Below are positions 37,149 to 45,608 of a stretch of 64,000 nucleotides of DNA, in pieces. The notes under the pieces were generated by a model. The model was not told the DNA's origin. It made no database searches and saw nothing but the letters and a program-made list of their open reading frames with translations. A program made the position numbers and the translations under genes. Source of the DNA: JAEUPI01 sp963814435 (GTDB lineage: Bacteria > Pseudomonadota > Gammaproteobacteria > Burkholderiales > Burkholderiaceae_C); assembly GCA_963814435.1 (NCBI GenBank), contig CAWFCV010000028.1, positions 540,757-604,756 on the forward strand, in the 5' to 3' direction. Every line of letters starts with the position of its first letter. The first letter of the stretch is position 1.

Positions 37149-37874
37149 TCATCGCCATTCGAACAGCCGACCCCAGCCTCGCACGGCAGCGGTATCGATG
37201 CCCGCCGCGCGCAGCTGACCCCACACTGTCGTGCTCACGGTGTCGAGCAGCGGAATGTCGAGTTCGGCCTCGACGGCCTGTGCCAGCGGCGCCGCGCGCA
37301 GGTTGGTGCAGAAGGTGGTGATCGCCTGTGGACTTGCCACGGCCACCTCGCGCATCAGGGCCAGCAGTCGCGCGGGTTCGACCAGCGCAAAGTCGTGGTT
37401 CACGCGGATGTCCAGGTGGCGTTCGGCTACCACTTCGATGCCGATCGTTCGGTAGTTGTCGATGATGCGTTGTTGCACATCGGCGGTGTACGGCGTGACG
37501 AGCGCGACTCGCGTGATGCCGCGCAGCGCCAGCAGCTCGTTCAGAGCCAGGACCGCCGTGGTGGCCGGGGTGCCGGTGCGCGCCCGAATGCGCTCGGTCA
37601 GCCGGCGATCGGCGTCGAAGCCGAGCCAGCCGGACGACGTGCCACTCCAGCCGATGACGTCGACCCGCGCATCGGCCAACAGCTCGGCCGCCGCGAGGAT
37701 CTTGCTGTCGTCGAACTGGCCCAAGGCGGCGTCGGACAATGCGATCTCGGTCACCCGGAATCGCGAGAAGTGTGCGCTGACCCCTGGTATGAGCGCTGCA
37801 ATCGCGCTGGTCAGAGGTTCCAGCGCGGTATTGGACGAAGGCGTCAGGACGCCCAGACGAACCGGTCTCGACAC
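37149..37874 (-). CDS. arylmalonate decarboxylase / maleate isomerase superfamily protein
   Basis: 241 residues of the Asp/Glu racemase fold: GVLTPSSNTALEPLT, IGWSGTSSGWLGFD, VTPYTADVQQRIIDN, TTFCTNLRAA, and the ending WGRLFEWR that matches the C-terminus of arylmalonate decarboxylases. There is one cysteine, Cys189; the position of the first catalytic cysteine of racemases/isomerases is held by Gly78 in SGTSS. That single-cysteine state is the decarboxylase pattern. Likely a decarboxylase or isomerase of a carboxylate made by the neighbouring pathway; the substrate is unknown. Confidence 0.75.
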   Translation of the reverse strand: MSRPVRLGVLTPSSNTALEPLTSAIAALIPGVSAHFSRFRVTEIALSDAALGQFDDSKILAAAELLADARVDVIGWSGTSSGWLGFDADRRLTERIRARTGTPATTAVLALNELLALRGITRVALVTPYTADVQQRIIDNYRTIGIEVVAERHLDIRVNHDFALVEPARLLALMREVAVASPQAITTFCTNLRAAPLAQAVEAELDIPLLDTVSTTVWGQLRAAGIDTAAVRGWGRLFEWR

Positions 37875-37929
37875 GAGATCTCTCCAATCGACTGGCAGCG
37901 AACTCGATCATGCACGGTTTGGTCATTTC

Positions 37930-38104
37930 TGTCGACATTGGTGTTTACACTAAAGCGGACAAACGGATTGTCGACGAAGATGTCTACAACGTGCCGCAGC
38001 CAATATGGCCCGGAGATTGCGAGCATCCAACTCGCTGCTGGCCCGGAACAGGAGTCGCACCAGTCATGCGAATGATGGTTTCGAAGTCAACCCGATTGTT
38101 GACA
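37930..38104. promoter_or_regulatory. four TGTNNACA-like sites in a divergent promoter region
   Basis: TGTCGACA (37930), TGTCGACG (37969), TGTCTACA (37981) and TGTTGACA (38097) lie between the leftward decarboxylase-like gene and the rightward hydantoinase gene. Short palindromes of this type are typical operator cores for FCD GntR regulators such as the one at 36301-37047. Confidence 0.45.
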
Positions 38105-38151
38105 CAAATGAGGCGGCATTCGCCCGCTTTCGGTGCCGAAGGATGCGACCG

Positions 38152-39576
38152 ATGAGCGGCTTCGACCTCGTGGTGCGGCATGCGCGGGTGGCGACGGCGG
38201 CCGACACGTTCGATTGCGATATCGGCATCGTGGGCGGGCGCATCGCGCAACTCGGCCTCGGTCTGGCGGCTGGCCGGCGCGAGATCGATGCCGCCGGCCG
38301 CGTGGTCACGCCGGGTGGCGTGGATGCCCACTGCCACCTCGACCAGCCGATGGAACCGCCGGCGCGCATGGCCGATGACTTCGACACCGGCACACGGGCG
38401 GCCGCCTGCGGCGGCACGACCACCGTGATTCCGTTTGCCGCGCAAGCCAAAGGCCAATCGCTGCGTGCGGCGGTGGCCGACTACCACCGCCGCGCCGAAG
38501 GCAAGGCACATGTCGACTATGCCTTCCACTTGATCGTCAGCGACCCGACGCCGCAGGTGCTCAACGATGAGCTGCCCGCGCTGATCCACGAGGGCTACAC
38601 CTCGTTCAAGATCTACATGACCTACGACGACCTCAAGCTCGACGACGGCCAGGTGCTCGACGTGCTGGCGGTGGCCCGTCAACACGGCGCGATGGCGATG
38701 ATCCATGCCGAAAATGCCGACTGCATCGAATGGCTGACCAAGAGGCTTGAAGCTGCAGGGCGCACGGCGCCGCGCTTCCATGCTCAGGCACGTCCGATGC
38801 TGGTCGAGCGCGAGGCCACGCACCGCGCGATCTCGCTGGCCGAGCTGGTGGATGTGGCGATCCTGATCGTGCACGTGTCCGGGCGCGAAGCCGTCGAGCA
38901 GATCCGCTGGGCCCGCGCGCACGGCCTGAAGGTGTTTGCCGAGACCTGCCCGCAGTATTTGTTCCTCACCGCCGCCGATCTGGGCCTCGACGACAGCTAC
39001 CAAGGTGCCAAGTGCGTCTGCAGCCCGCCACCACGCGACAAGCAGAACCAGCAGGTGATCTGGGACGGCTTGAACGATGGCCTGTTCACGGTGTTCAGCT
39101 CCGACCACGCACCGTTCAAGTTCGACGCCCCCGAAGGCAAGAAGCCGGGCGGCAACGAGGTGGCATTCCGCCACATCCCGAACGGCATCCCGGGGATCGA
39201 AACGCGCCTGCCGCTGCTGTACTCCGAAGGTGTACTGGGCGGTCGATTGACGCTCAACCGCTTCGTCGAGCTGACCGCGACGAATCCGGCCAAGGCCTAC
39301 GGCCTGCATCCGCGCAAGGGCACCATCGCAGTGGGTAGCGACGCCGACCTGGTGATCTGGGAGGAGCGCGAGTTCGTGCTGGCCAACGCCCACCTGCACC
39401 ACGCGGTCGACTACACCCCGTACCAGGGCCAGACCCTGCGGGCCTGGCCGAGCATCACGATCGCGCGCGGCGAGGTGGTCTGGGATGGCGAATTCCGAGC
39501 GCGCGCCGGTCGTGGCGCGTTTCTCACCTGCGGCGCTCCGTCGCTGTTGCCGACTCGCAGGAGGGCTGTTCCATGA
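38152..39576 (+). CDS. hydantoinase / dihydropyrimidinase
   Basis: 474 residues, cyclic amidohydrolase fold. Metal-site motifs: DAHCHLDQP (HxH), the carboxylated lysine in SFKIYMTYDD, MIHAENADC, ILIVHVSG and FSSDHAPF. D-hydantoinases and dihydropyrimidinases open five- or six-membered cyclic ureides to N-carbamoyl acids. ATG 38152 follows AAGGA; the frame upstream is open but without a good start. It overlaps the racemase-like gene by four bases and leads an operon with transport and amidase genes. Confidence 0.9.
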   Translation: MSGFDLVVRHARVATAADTFDCDIGIVGGRIAQLGLGLAAGRREIDAAGRVVTPGGVDAHCHLDQPMEPPARMADDFDTGTRAAACGGTTTVIPFAAQAKGQSLRAAVADYHRRAEGKAHVDYAFHLIVSDPTPQVLNDELPALIHEGYTSFKIYMTYDDLKLDDGQVLDVLAVARQHGAMAMIHAENADCIEWLTKRLEAAGRTAPRFHAQARPMLVEREATHRAISLAELVDVAILIVHVSGREAVEQIRWARAHGLKVFAETCPQYLFLTAADLGLDDSYQGAKCVCSPPPRDKQNQQVIWDGLNDGLFTVFSSDHAPFKFDAPEGKKPGGNEVAFRHIPNGIPGIETRLPLLYSEGVLGGRLTLNRFVELTATNPAKAYGLHPRKGTIAVGSDADLVIWEEREFVLANAHLHHAVDYTPYQGQTLRAWPSITIARGEVVWDGEFRARAGRGAFLTCGAPSLLPTRRRAVP

Positions 39577-40325
39577 CGCGGCTGCTGCTGATCAACCCGA
39601 ACATCTCGGACAGCGTCAGCGAGCTGATTCACGCCGAGGCGGTGCGAAGTGCGTCGCCCGGCACCACTGTCGAGGTGCTCACCGCGCCCTTCGGCGTGGC
39701 CTACATCGAAACCCGGTTCGAGGCCTTGATCGGCGCCTACGCCGCCGCCCAGCTCGCCGCGGAGCACCATGCACGCTTCGACGCCGTGATCGTCGCCGCG
39801 TTCGGCGACCCCGGCCTGTCGGGTCTGCGCGAGGCGCTGCCGATGCCGGTGACGGGCCTCACCGAGGCCGCACTGGCCAGCGCCCACCTGCTCGGCCACC
39901 GCATCTCGATCATTGCGATCTCGCAGCGCATCCAGGCCTGGTACCGCGAGGTCGTCGAGGCCTACGGTTTCGGCTCGCGGCTGGCGAGCATCCGCGCACT
40001 GGATCGGCCGCTGGCCCGCATCGGCGGCGTGCAGGACGATCACGCGCAGGCTCTGAAGGCGCTGGCCGAGCGCGCCGTCGATGAAGACGGTGCCGAGGTC
40101 ATCGTGCTGGCTGGCGCGCCGCTGGCCGGTCTGGCTCGCTCGCTCGCAGGCCAGCTGCCGGTGCCGGTGGTCGACGGCGTGTCGAGTGCCGTGCGTCACG
40201 CACAAACCCTGGTGGCGATGAAGCCCGGGCGCGCCCAACGCGGCAGCTTCTCGGCACCGCCCGCCAAACCCCACAAAGGCCTTCCGCCGGCCGTTGCCGC
40301 CTTGCTCGGACGCGAACCGGCCTGA
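39573..40325 (+). CDS. Asp/Glu/hydantoin racemase family protein lacking both catalytic cysteines
   Basis: 250 residues. The start LLLINPNISDSVSELI and AFGVAYIETR-type segment identify the hydantoin racemase family. The family's two catalytic cysteines sit at about 76 and 181 in the motifs ACFGDPG and GCAGM; here these read AAFGDPG (Ala76) and AGAPL (Gly181), and the protein has no cysteine at all. Classical two-base racemisation is therefore unlikely. It may be a member of a different-activity subfamily or a binding protein. Overlaps the hydantoinase gene (ATGA). Confidence 0.82.
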   Translation: MTRLLLINPNISDSVSELIHAEAVRSASPGTTVEVLTAPFGVAYIETRFEALIGAYAAAQLAAEHHARFDAVIVAAFGDPGLSGLREALPMPVTGLTEAALASAHLLGHRISIIAISQRIQAWYREVVEAYGFGSRLASIRALDRPLARIGGVQDDHAQALKALAERAVDEDGAEVIVLAGAPLAGLARSLAGQLPVPVVDGVSSAVRHAQTLVAMKPGRAQRGSFSAPPAKPHKGLPPAVAALLGREPA

Positions 40326-40366
40326 CCCGACTCACCCCACCACCAACACCACCAGGAGTCCCGCCC

Positions 40367-41413
40367 ATGTCTCGCACCGTCACCTCTGCCTGCGCACTCG
40401 CGCTTGCCGCCTGCCTGATGGCCGGCGCGCAGGCGCAAGACAGGCTCAAGCTCAAGATCATCGGCCAGCCGCTGGCCACCGGCCTGATCCAGAAGAACAA
40501 GGAGCAGCCGTTCTTCGAGAACTTCGCGGCCAGGACCGGGCTGCCGATCGACGCCGACTACAAACCCATCGACACGCTGGGCATCAAGGACACCGAGCAA
40601 CTGCGCGTGATGAAGGCCGGCCTGTTCGACATCGTCTCGCTGCGCGTGTCGCAGAACTCGCGCGACGAACCGACGCTGCTCGGGTTGGACCTGGTGGGCG
40701 CGAGTCCCGACTACGCCACCGGCCGCAAAGTGGCCAAGGCCTACTTCGACACCGTCGACGCGCGGCTGCAGCAGCAGTTCAACGTCAAGCTGCTCGGCGT
40801 GTGGCCGTTCGGCCCGCAGATCCTGTTCTGCAAGAAGCCGATCACCAAGCTGGCCGACATCAAGGGCATGAAGGTGCGCGTGTACGACCAGAACCTGGCC
40901 AAGTTCATCGAACTCGTCGGCGGCACGCCGGTGCCGATCTCGTTCGCCGACACCCACCAGTCGCTGTCGCTCGGCGTCGTCGACTGCGCGATCACCGGTC
41001 CGAGCTCGGCCAACTCGGCCGGCTGGCCCGAGGTGACCACGCACCAGTTGCCGCTCGGCTTCCAGATGGCGCTCAACGGCTACGCGATCTCGATGAAGAC
41101 CTGGAATGCGCTCAAGCCCGACCAGCAGGCCAAGCTGAAGACCGCGATCGACGGGCTGACCGAAGAGATCTGGACCTACAGCGAAGAGCTGTTCCAGGAC
41201 GCGCTGAACTGCAACGCCGGCAAGGACCCGTGCACCACCGGCAAGAAGTTCAAGCTCGTCAACGTGCCGGTGTCGCCCGCCGACGGCGAACTGGTGCGCA
41301 GCGCGGTCAGCAAGGTCAGCTTGCCGGTGTGGGCCGAGGTCTGCGACAAATCCAATCCGGATTGCTCGAAGAAGTGGAGCGCCACCGTCGCGCCGGTGCT
41401 GGGGCTGAAGTGA
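40367..41413 (+). CDS. dctP: TRAP transporter solute-binding protein
   Basis: 348 residues: signal peptide ending in GAQAQ, then a DctP-type fold with LKIIGQPLATGLIQ, the selectivity region MKVRVYDQNLAKFIE containing the usual carboxylate-binding arginine, and TPVPISFADTHQSLSLGVVDCAITGPSS. Such proteins capture organic acids in the periplasm for the DctQM permease encoded next. The ligand is probably a carboxylate, ureide or amide processed by the flanking enzymes; this is inferred from context. Confidence 0.9.
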   Translation: MSRTVTSACALALAACLMAGAQAQDRLKLKIIGQPLATGLIQKNKEQPFFENFAARTGLPIDADYKPIDTLGIKDTEQLRVMKAGLFDIVSLRVSQNSRDEPTLLGLDLVGASPDYATGRKVAKAYFDTVDARLQQQFNVKLLGVWPFGPQILFCKKPITKLADIKGMKVRVYDQNLAKFIELVGGTPVPISFADTHQSLSLGVVDCAITGPSSANSAGWPEVTTHQLPLGFQMALNGYAISMKTWNALKPDQQAKLKTAIDGLTEEIWTYSEELFQDALNCNAGKDPCTTGKKFKLVNVPVSPADGELVRSAVSKVSLPVWAEVCDKSNPDCSKKWSATVAPVLGLK

Positions 41414-41505
41414 GCGCGGCGCCGAGCACGCCTGCGATGGGCACCCGCTCGGTGCCCGTCATCGGTGCCATCCCGGCGCCGGTGCGCCATCAAGGAGGGT
41501 CGACC

Positions 41506-42090
41506 ATGAAGGATCGCATCGAAAGCGTTCTGGCCAATGTGTTCGGCGGCATCTTCCTGCTGTTGTCGGTCGTGGTCGTGGTTGAGACGGTGAGCCGCAA
41601 GGTGTTCAATGTCTCGCTGCAGGGCGCCGACGAGCTCGGCGGCTATGCGCTGGCGGTGGGCTCGACCATCGCCTTCAGCCTGGCGCTGATGGGCCGCAAC
41701 CACATCCGCGTCGACGTTTTTCACGAGCGCTTCCCGCGCGGCGTGCAGGCGGCGTTGAACTGGTTGTCGATCGCCTCGCTGGCCGTGCTCGGCATCTTCA
41801 TCGCCTGGGTGGCGTTCAAGGTCATCGGCGACACGCGCCAGTACGGCAGCACGGCGCAGACGCCGTGGGCTACGCCGCTGATCTGGCCGCAGAGCGTGTG
41901 GTTCGCCGGGCTGGTGACGTTCGCGCTGGTGGCGTTCGGCTACGCCGTGCGCGCCACGCAGCTGCTGCTGACGCGACAGATCGACACGCTGAACCACGAC
42001 TTCCACCCGAAGAGCGCGAAAGAGGAGCTCAAGGAAGAGCTCGAGGACCTCGCCCAACGACAGACCACCGACGAAGGAGTCAAGCCATGA
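41506..42090 (+). CDS. dctQ: TRAP transporter small permease
   Basis: 194 residues with four membrane helices (ANVFGGIFLLLSVVVVVETV, LGGYALAVGSTIAFSLAL, LNWLSIASLAVLGIFIAWVAF, VWFAGLVTFALVAFGYAV) and the DctQ-type motif VSRKVFNVSLQGADEL. ATG 41506 follows AAGGAGGG. The stop overlaps the start of the large permease gene (ATGA), so the two are translationally coupled. Confidence 0.9.
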   Translation: MKDRIESVLANVFGGIFLLLSVVVVVETVSRKVFNVSLQGADELGGYALAVGSTIAFSLALMGRNHIRVDVFHERFPRGVQAALNWLSIASLAVLGIFIAWVAFKVIGDTRQYGSTAQTPWATPLIWPQSVWFAGLVTFALVAFGYAVRATQLLLTRQIDTLNHDFHPKSAKEELKEELEDLAQRQTTDEGVKP

Positions 42091-43379
42091 GCGTCGGCGT
42101 ATTCAGTGCCGCATTCGTGTTGATGATCGGCATGATGCTGGTCGGCGTGCCGATCGCCGTGTCGATGGCGTTGGTCGGCATCGTCGGCGGCATCGCCGCG
42201 TACGGCGTACCGTTCATGGACTCGATCGCACCGGTGGTCTGGGGGGTGCAGAACGAGAACCTGCTGACCTCGATCCCGCTGTTCGTGCTGCTGGGCGAAC
42301 TGCTGCTGCGCTCGGGCATCGCCGACCGCATGTACATCGCGTTGTCGGCCTGGCTCGGGCGCCTGCCCGGCGGGCTGCTGCACACCAACATCGGCAGCTG
42401 CGCGCTGTTCGCGGCGACCTCGGGTTCGTCGGTGGCCACCGCGGCCACCATCGGCACGGTGGCGCTGCCGTCGCTGCAGAAGCGCGGCTACTCGATGCGC
42501 GCGTCGCTCGGCTCGCTGGCCGCCGGCGGCACGCTCGGCATCCTGATACCGCCGAGCGTGAACATGATCGTCTACGGCTCGCTCACCAACAACTCGATTG
42601 GCAAGCTGTTCATCGCCGGCATCATTCCCGGGCTGCTGCTCACCGGCTGCTTCATGCTGTGGATCTGGGTCTCCAGCGTCGCCAGCGGCAACGTCAAGCG
42701 CGAAGACAAGGTGCCGCTCGACGAACGACTGCGAACGCTGAAGTTCCTGGTGCCGCCGCTGGTCGTCTTCGGCATCGTGATGGGCAGCCTCTACTTCGGC
42801 ATCGCCACCACCACCGAGAGCGCCGCGCTCGGCGTGATCGCCGCGCTGTTCTTCGTCTGGCAATCGGGCAAGCTGAGCTGGGAGGTGCTGCGCACCTGCT
42901 TCATCTCGACCGCTCGCGTCAGCGGCATGATCCTGCTGATCATCATGGCCGCGTTCATCCTCAACCTGACCATCAGCCTGACCGGGGTGGCCGACGCGAT
43001 GACCAAGGCGGTGACCTCGCTCGGGCTGTCGGCAACGACGATGATCCTGGTGCTGATCGTCTTCTACCTGATCCTGGGCATGTTCATGGACGTGCTGTCG
43101 ATGCAGGTGGCGACGATCCCGATCACCTACCCGATCGTCACCGCGCTCGGCGTCGACCCGATCTGGTACGGCATCTTCATCGTGCTGATGTGCGAGCTCG
43201 GCCTGATCACGCCGCCGGTGGGCATGAACCTGTTCGTCGTCCACGGCATCCGGCCCGACAAGGGCGGCATCGAGGACGCGATCTGGGGCGCCTTGCCCTA
43301 TGTGCTGATCATGATCGGGTTCACGCTGCTGCTGATCGCGGTGCCAGGTCTGGCCACCTGGCTGCCCGCCAAGATGTGA
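42087..43379 (+). CDS. dctM: TRAP transporter large permease
   Basis: 430 residues, about twelve membrane helices. DctM hallmarks include VGVPIAVSMALVGIVGG, SIPLFVLLGELLLRSG, GSSVATAATIGTVALPSL, GGTLGILIPPSVNMIVYG and the late LGLITPPVGMNLFVV. It is the sodium-coupled transport channel for the DctP ligand. Intact, with the usual length. Confidence 0.93.
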   Translation: MSVGVFSAAFVLMIGMMLVGVPIAVSMALVGIVGGIAAYGVPFMDSIAPVVWGVQNENLLTSIPLFVLLGELLLRSGIADRMYIALSAWLGRLPGGLLHTNIGSCALFAATSGSSVATAATIGTVALPSLQKRGYSMRASLGSLAAGGTLGILIPPSVNMIVYGSLTNNSIGKLFIAGIIPGLLLTGCFMLWIWVSSVASGNVKREDKVPLDERLRTLKFLVPPLVVFGIVMGSLYFGIATTTESAALGVIAALFFVWQSGKLSWEVLRTCFISTARVSGMILLIIMAAFILNLTISLTGVADAMTKAVTSLGLSATTMILVLIVFYLILGMFMDVLSMQVATIPITYPIVTALGVDPIWYGIFIVLMCELGLITPPVGMNLFVVHGIRPDKGGIEDAIWGALPYVLIMIGFTLLLIAVPGLATWLPAKM

Positions 43380-43390
43380 GCACAGCGGGC

Positions 43391-44794
43391 ATGAACGAGC
43401 CATTGTGGCGGTTGCCCGCCGGCGAGTTGCAGCGGCGCTATCGCGCTGGCAGCCTGAGCCCGCTGGCGGCGGCGCAGGCCTGCCTCGAGCGCCTGGAGGC
43501 GGTGAATCCGCGACTGAACGCGGTGGTGGTCCGGCGCGACGCGCGGTTCCTCGCCGAGGCCGAGGCCTCGGCGTTGCGGCACGCGCGCGGGGCGCCGCTG
43601 TCGTTGCTCGACGGCATTGCGCTGACCGTGAAGGACAGCCTGCTGACTGCCGACATGCCGACGAGCTGGGGCACTGCCGCGCTGCGCGATCACCGCACCG
43701 GTCACGACGAGTTCGCGGTCGGCCGCGCGCGTGCGGCCGGCGCGCTGATCGTCGGCAAGACCAGCGTGCCTGAGTTCGCACTCGAGGGCTATACGGCCAA
43801 CCCGCTGTTCGGCGTCACCGGCAACCCCTGGGCACCGGAGCTGACGCCGGGCGGCTCGAGCGGCGGTGCCGTCGCCGCGGTGGCAGCCGGCATCGCGCCG
43901 CTGGCCATCGGGCAGGACGGTGGTGGTTCGATTCGCCGTCCGGCCTCGCACACCGGCGTCGTCGGCCTCAAACCGTCGCTGAGCGCGTGGCCACGCCAAC
44001 ATGTGCTGCCCAGCCTGCTGCTCGACTTCGAGGTCATCGGCCCGCTCGCGCGCACGGTGGCCGATGCCCGGATGCTGTTCGATGCCTTGCGCGGGCCCGC
44101 CCCGGTCGATCGATCGTCGCTCGCTGCCGCGCAGGCGGCGGCGTTGCCTCGACGCGCCGGCCCGCTGCGGCTGCTGTTCGTCGAGCGCTTCGGTGCGGCG
44201 CCGCTCGATCCGCAGGTCGCCGACAGTACCCGGCGCGCGGTGCAGCAGTTGGCCGCGCTGGGCCACATCGTCGAAGCCGGAGCCTTGCCGCTCGACCTGG
44301 ATTTCTTCGCCGAAGCCTGGCCGCAGATCGGCCAGATCGGCCTGGCCAGCATGTTCGACCAGCACCCCTCTTGGGAGGCGCAGGCGTCGCCCAAGTACCG
44401 CGAGATGGCCGCGTCGGGCCGGCGGCTGCCGGCGAGCAGGCTGTGGCAGATCGTCGAGCGCGTGACGCAGCTGCGCCGCGACAGTGCGACGATGTTCGAG
44501 CGCATCGATGTCATCGTGATGCCCGCCGCCGCGGCGCTGCCGTGGCCGGCGCATGAGGCGTATCCTCGGCAGATCGACGGCCAGGAGGTCGGTCCGCGCG
44601 GGCACGCCGTCTACACCGGCTGGGTCAACGCCGCGGGCCTGCCGGCGCTCGCGGTGCCGGCGACGCCGTCGGCCGAAGGCCTGCCGATCGGCATCCAGCT
44701 GATCGGCGCCTACGGCAGCGACGACGCGCTGCTCGACCTGGGCGCAGCCTACGAGGCCCGGGCGCCCTGGGCCGACCGCTGGCCCGCGCTGTGA
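43391..44794 (+). CDS. amidase (amidase-signature family)
   Basis: 467 residues. The Ser-cisSer-Lys triad is visible as lysine in ALTVKDSLLTA and the two serines in TPGGSSGGAVAAVAAG and GQDGGGSIRRPAS. Further family segments are TGVVGLKPSLS and GLPIGIQLIG. It hydrolyses an amide; in this locus a carbamoyl or amide product of the hydantoinase step is a plausible substrate, but specificity cannot be read from sequence. ATG 43391 is eleven bases past dctM. Confidence 0.9.
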   Translation: MNEPLWRLPAGELQRRYRAGSLSPLAAAQACLERLEAVNPRLNAVVVRRDARFLAEAEASALRHARGAPLSLLDGIALTVKDSLLTADMPTSWGTAALRDHRTGHDEFAVGRARAAGALIVGKTSVPEFALEGYTANPLFGVTGNPWAPELTPGGSSGGAVAAVAAGIAPLAIGQDGGGSIRRPASHTGVVGLKPSLSAWPRQHVLPSLLLDFEVIGPLARTVADARMLFDALRGPAPVDRSSLAAAQAAALPRRAGPLRLLFVERFGAAPLDPQVADSTRRAVQQLAALGHIVEAGALPLDLDFFAEAWPQIGQIGLASMFDQHPSWEAQASPKYREMAASGRRLPASRLWQIVERVTQLRRDSATMFERIDVIVMPAAAALPWPAHEAYPRQIDGQEVGPRGHAVYTGWVNAAGLPALAVPATPSAEGLPIGIQLIGAYGSDDALLDLGAAYEARAPWADRWPAL

Positions 44795-45579
44795 CCGACC
44801 CGCTCGAACGCCAGCGCCGATTGGACGCCATCGAGGCCGTCATTCGCGCGCTCGTGCAAGCTCGGCAGCGCCGACAACCTGCGGTCGCAGCACACCTGCC
44901 GCTGCCCGACGCCGCCGCGGCCTACGCGGTGCAGGAGGGCGTGGCGCGTGCGCTCGGCTGGTTCGCGGACAGCGGACCCACCCACTGGAAATCCGGCGGT
45001 GCCTCGCGCGAGGCCGTGCTCACGCACGCACCGCTGCCGCCCGAAGGCGTGTGGGCCAGCCCGGCGGACGCGCGGCACTGGCCGTTCCGCCATCGCGGCA
45101 TCGAGGCCGAGGTGGCGCTGCGACTGGGGCGAGACGTGAATGCCGCGCTGGCCTCGTGTCTCGACCCTGCGACGGCTGCCGGTCTGATCGACGCGATGTG
45201 CGTCTCGATCGAGATCGTCGATTCGCGCTGGCTCGAAGGCCTGAATGCGCCGCCGCTGAACAAGCTGGCCGACCTGCAGACGCACGGCGCGCTGGTGCTC
45301 GGGGCCTGGGTGCCGTTCGCGCCGCGCGACTGGGCGCGGCAGATCTGCCGCGTGACGATCGGCGCGCGGCCGACGGCCGAGCACAGCGGCACCCACGCGC
45401 TGGCCGATCCGCTGTTCTTGTTGCCCGCCTGGCTGCGCCACGCCACACGCGGCGGCGTCGTGGTGCCCGCCGGCACGGTGGTCACCACCGGCACCTGGTG
45501 CGGCGTGCTCGACGCGGCTGCGGGCGACCGCGTGTGTGCCGAATTCCCCGGCATCGGCCAGGCTGAGGTTCAGCTCTGA
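44791..45579 (+). CDS. 2-keto-4-pentenoate hydratase / FAH-family protein
   Basis: 262 residues related to MhpD-type hydratases and fumarylacetoacetate hydrolases: AAAYAVQEGVARALGW, the GIEAEVALRLGRD metal-site segment (Glu-x-Glu) and a C-terminal TVVTTGTWCGVLDAAAGDRVCAEFPGIG. Such enzymes hydrate or cleave 2-oxo acids. GTG 44791 overlaps the amidase stop (GTGA). It extends the catabolic operon towards central metabolism. Confidence 0.82.
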   Translation: MTDPLERQRRLDAIEAVIRALVQARQRRQPAVAAHLPLPDAAAAYAVQEGVARALGWFADSGPTHWKSGGASREAVLTHAPLPPEGVWASPADARHWPFRHRGIEAEVALRLGRDVNAALASCLDPATAAGLIDAMCVSIEIVDSRWLEGLNAPPLNKLADLQTHGALVLGAWVPFAPRDWARQICRVTIGARPTAEHSGTHALADPLFLLPAWLRHATRGGVVVPAGTVVTTGTWCGVLDAAAGDRVCAEFPGIGQAEVQL

Positions 45580-45608
45580 ACGATGCACTCCCCATTCGAA
45601 GGAAATCC

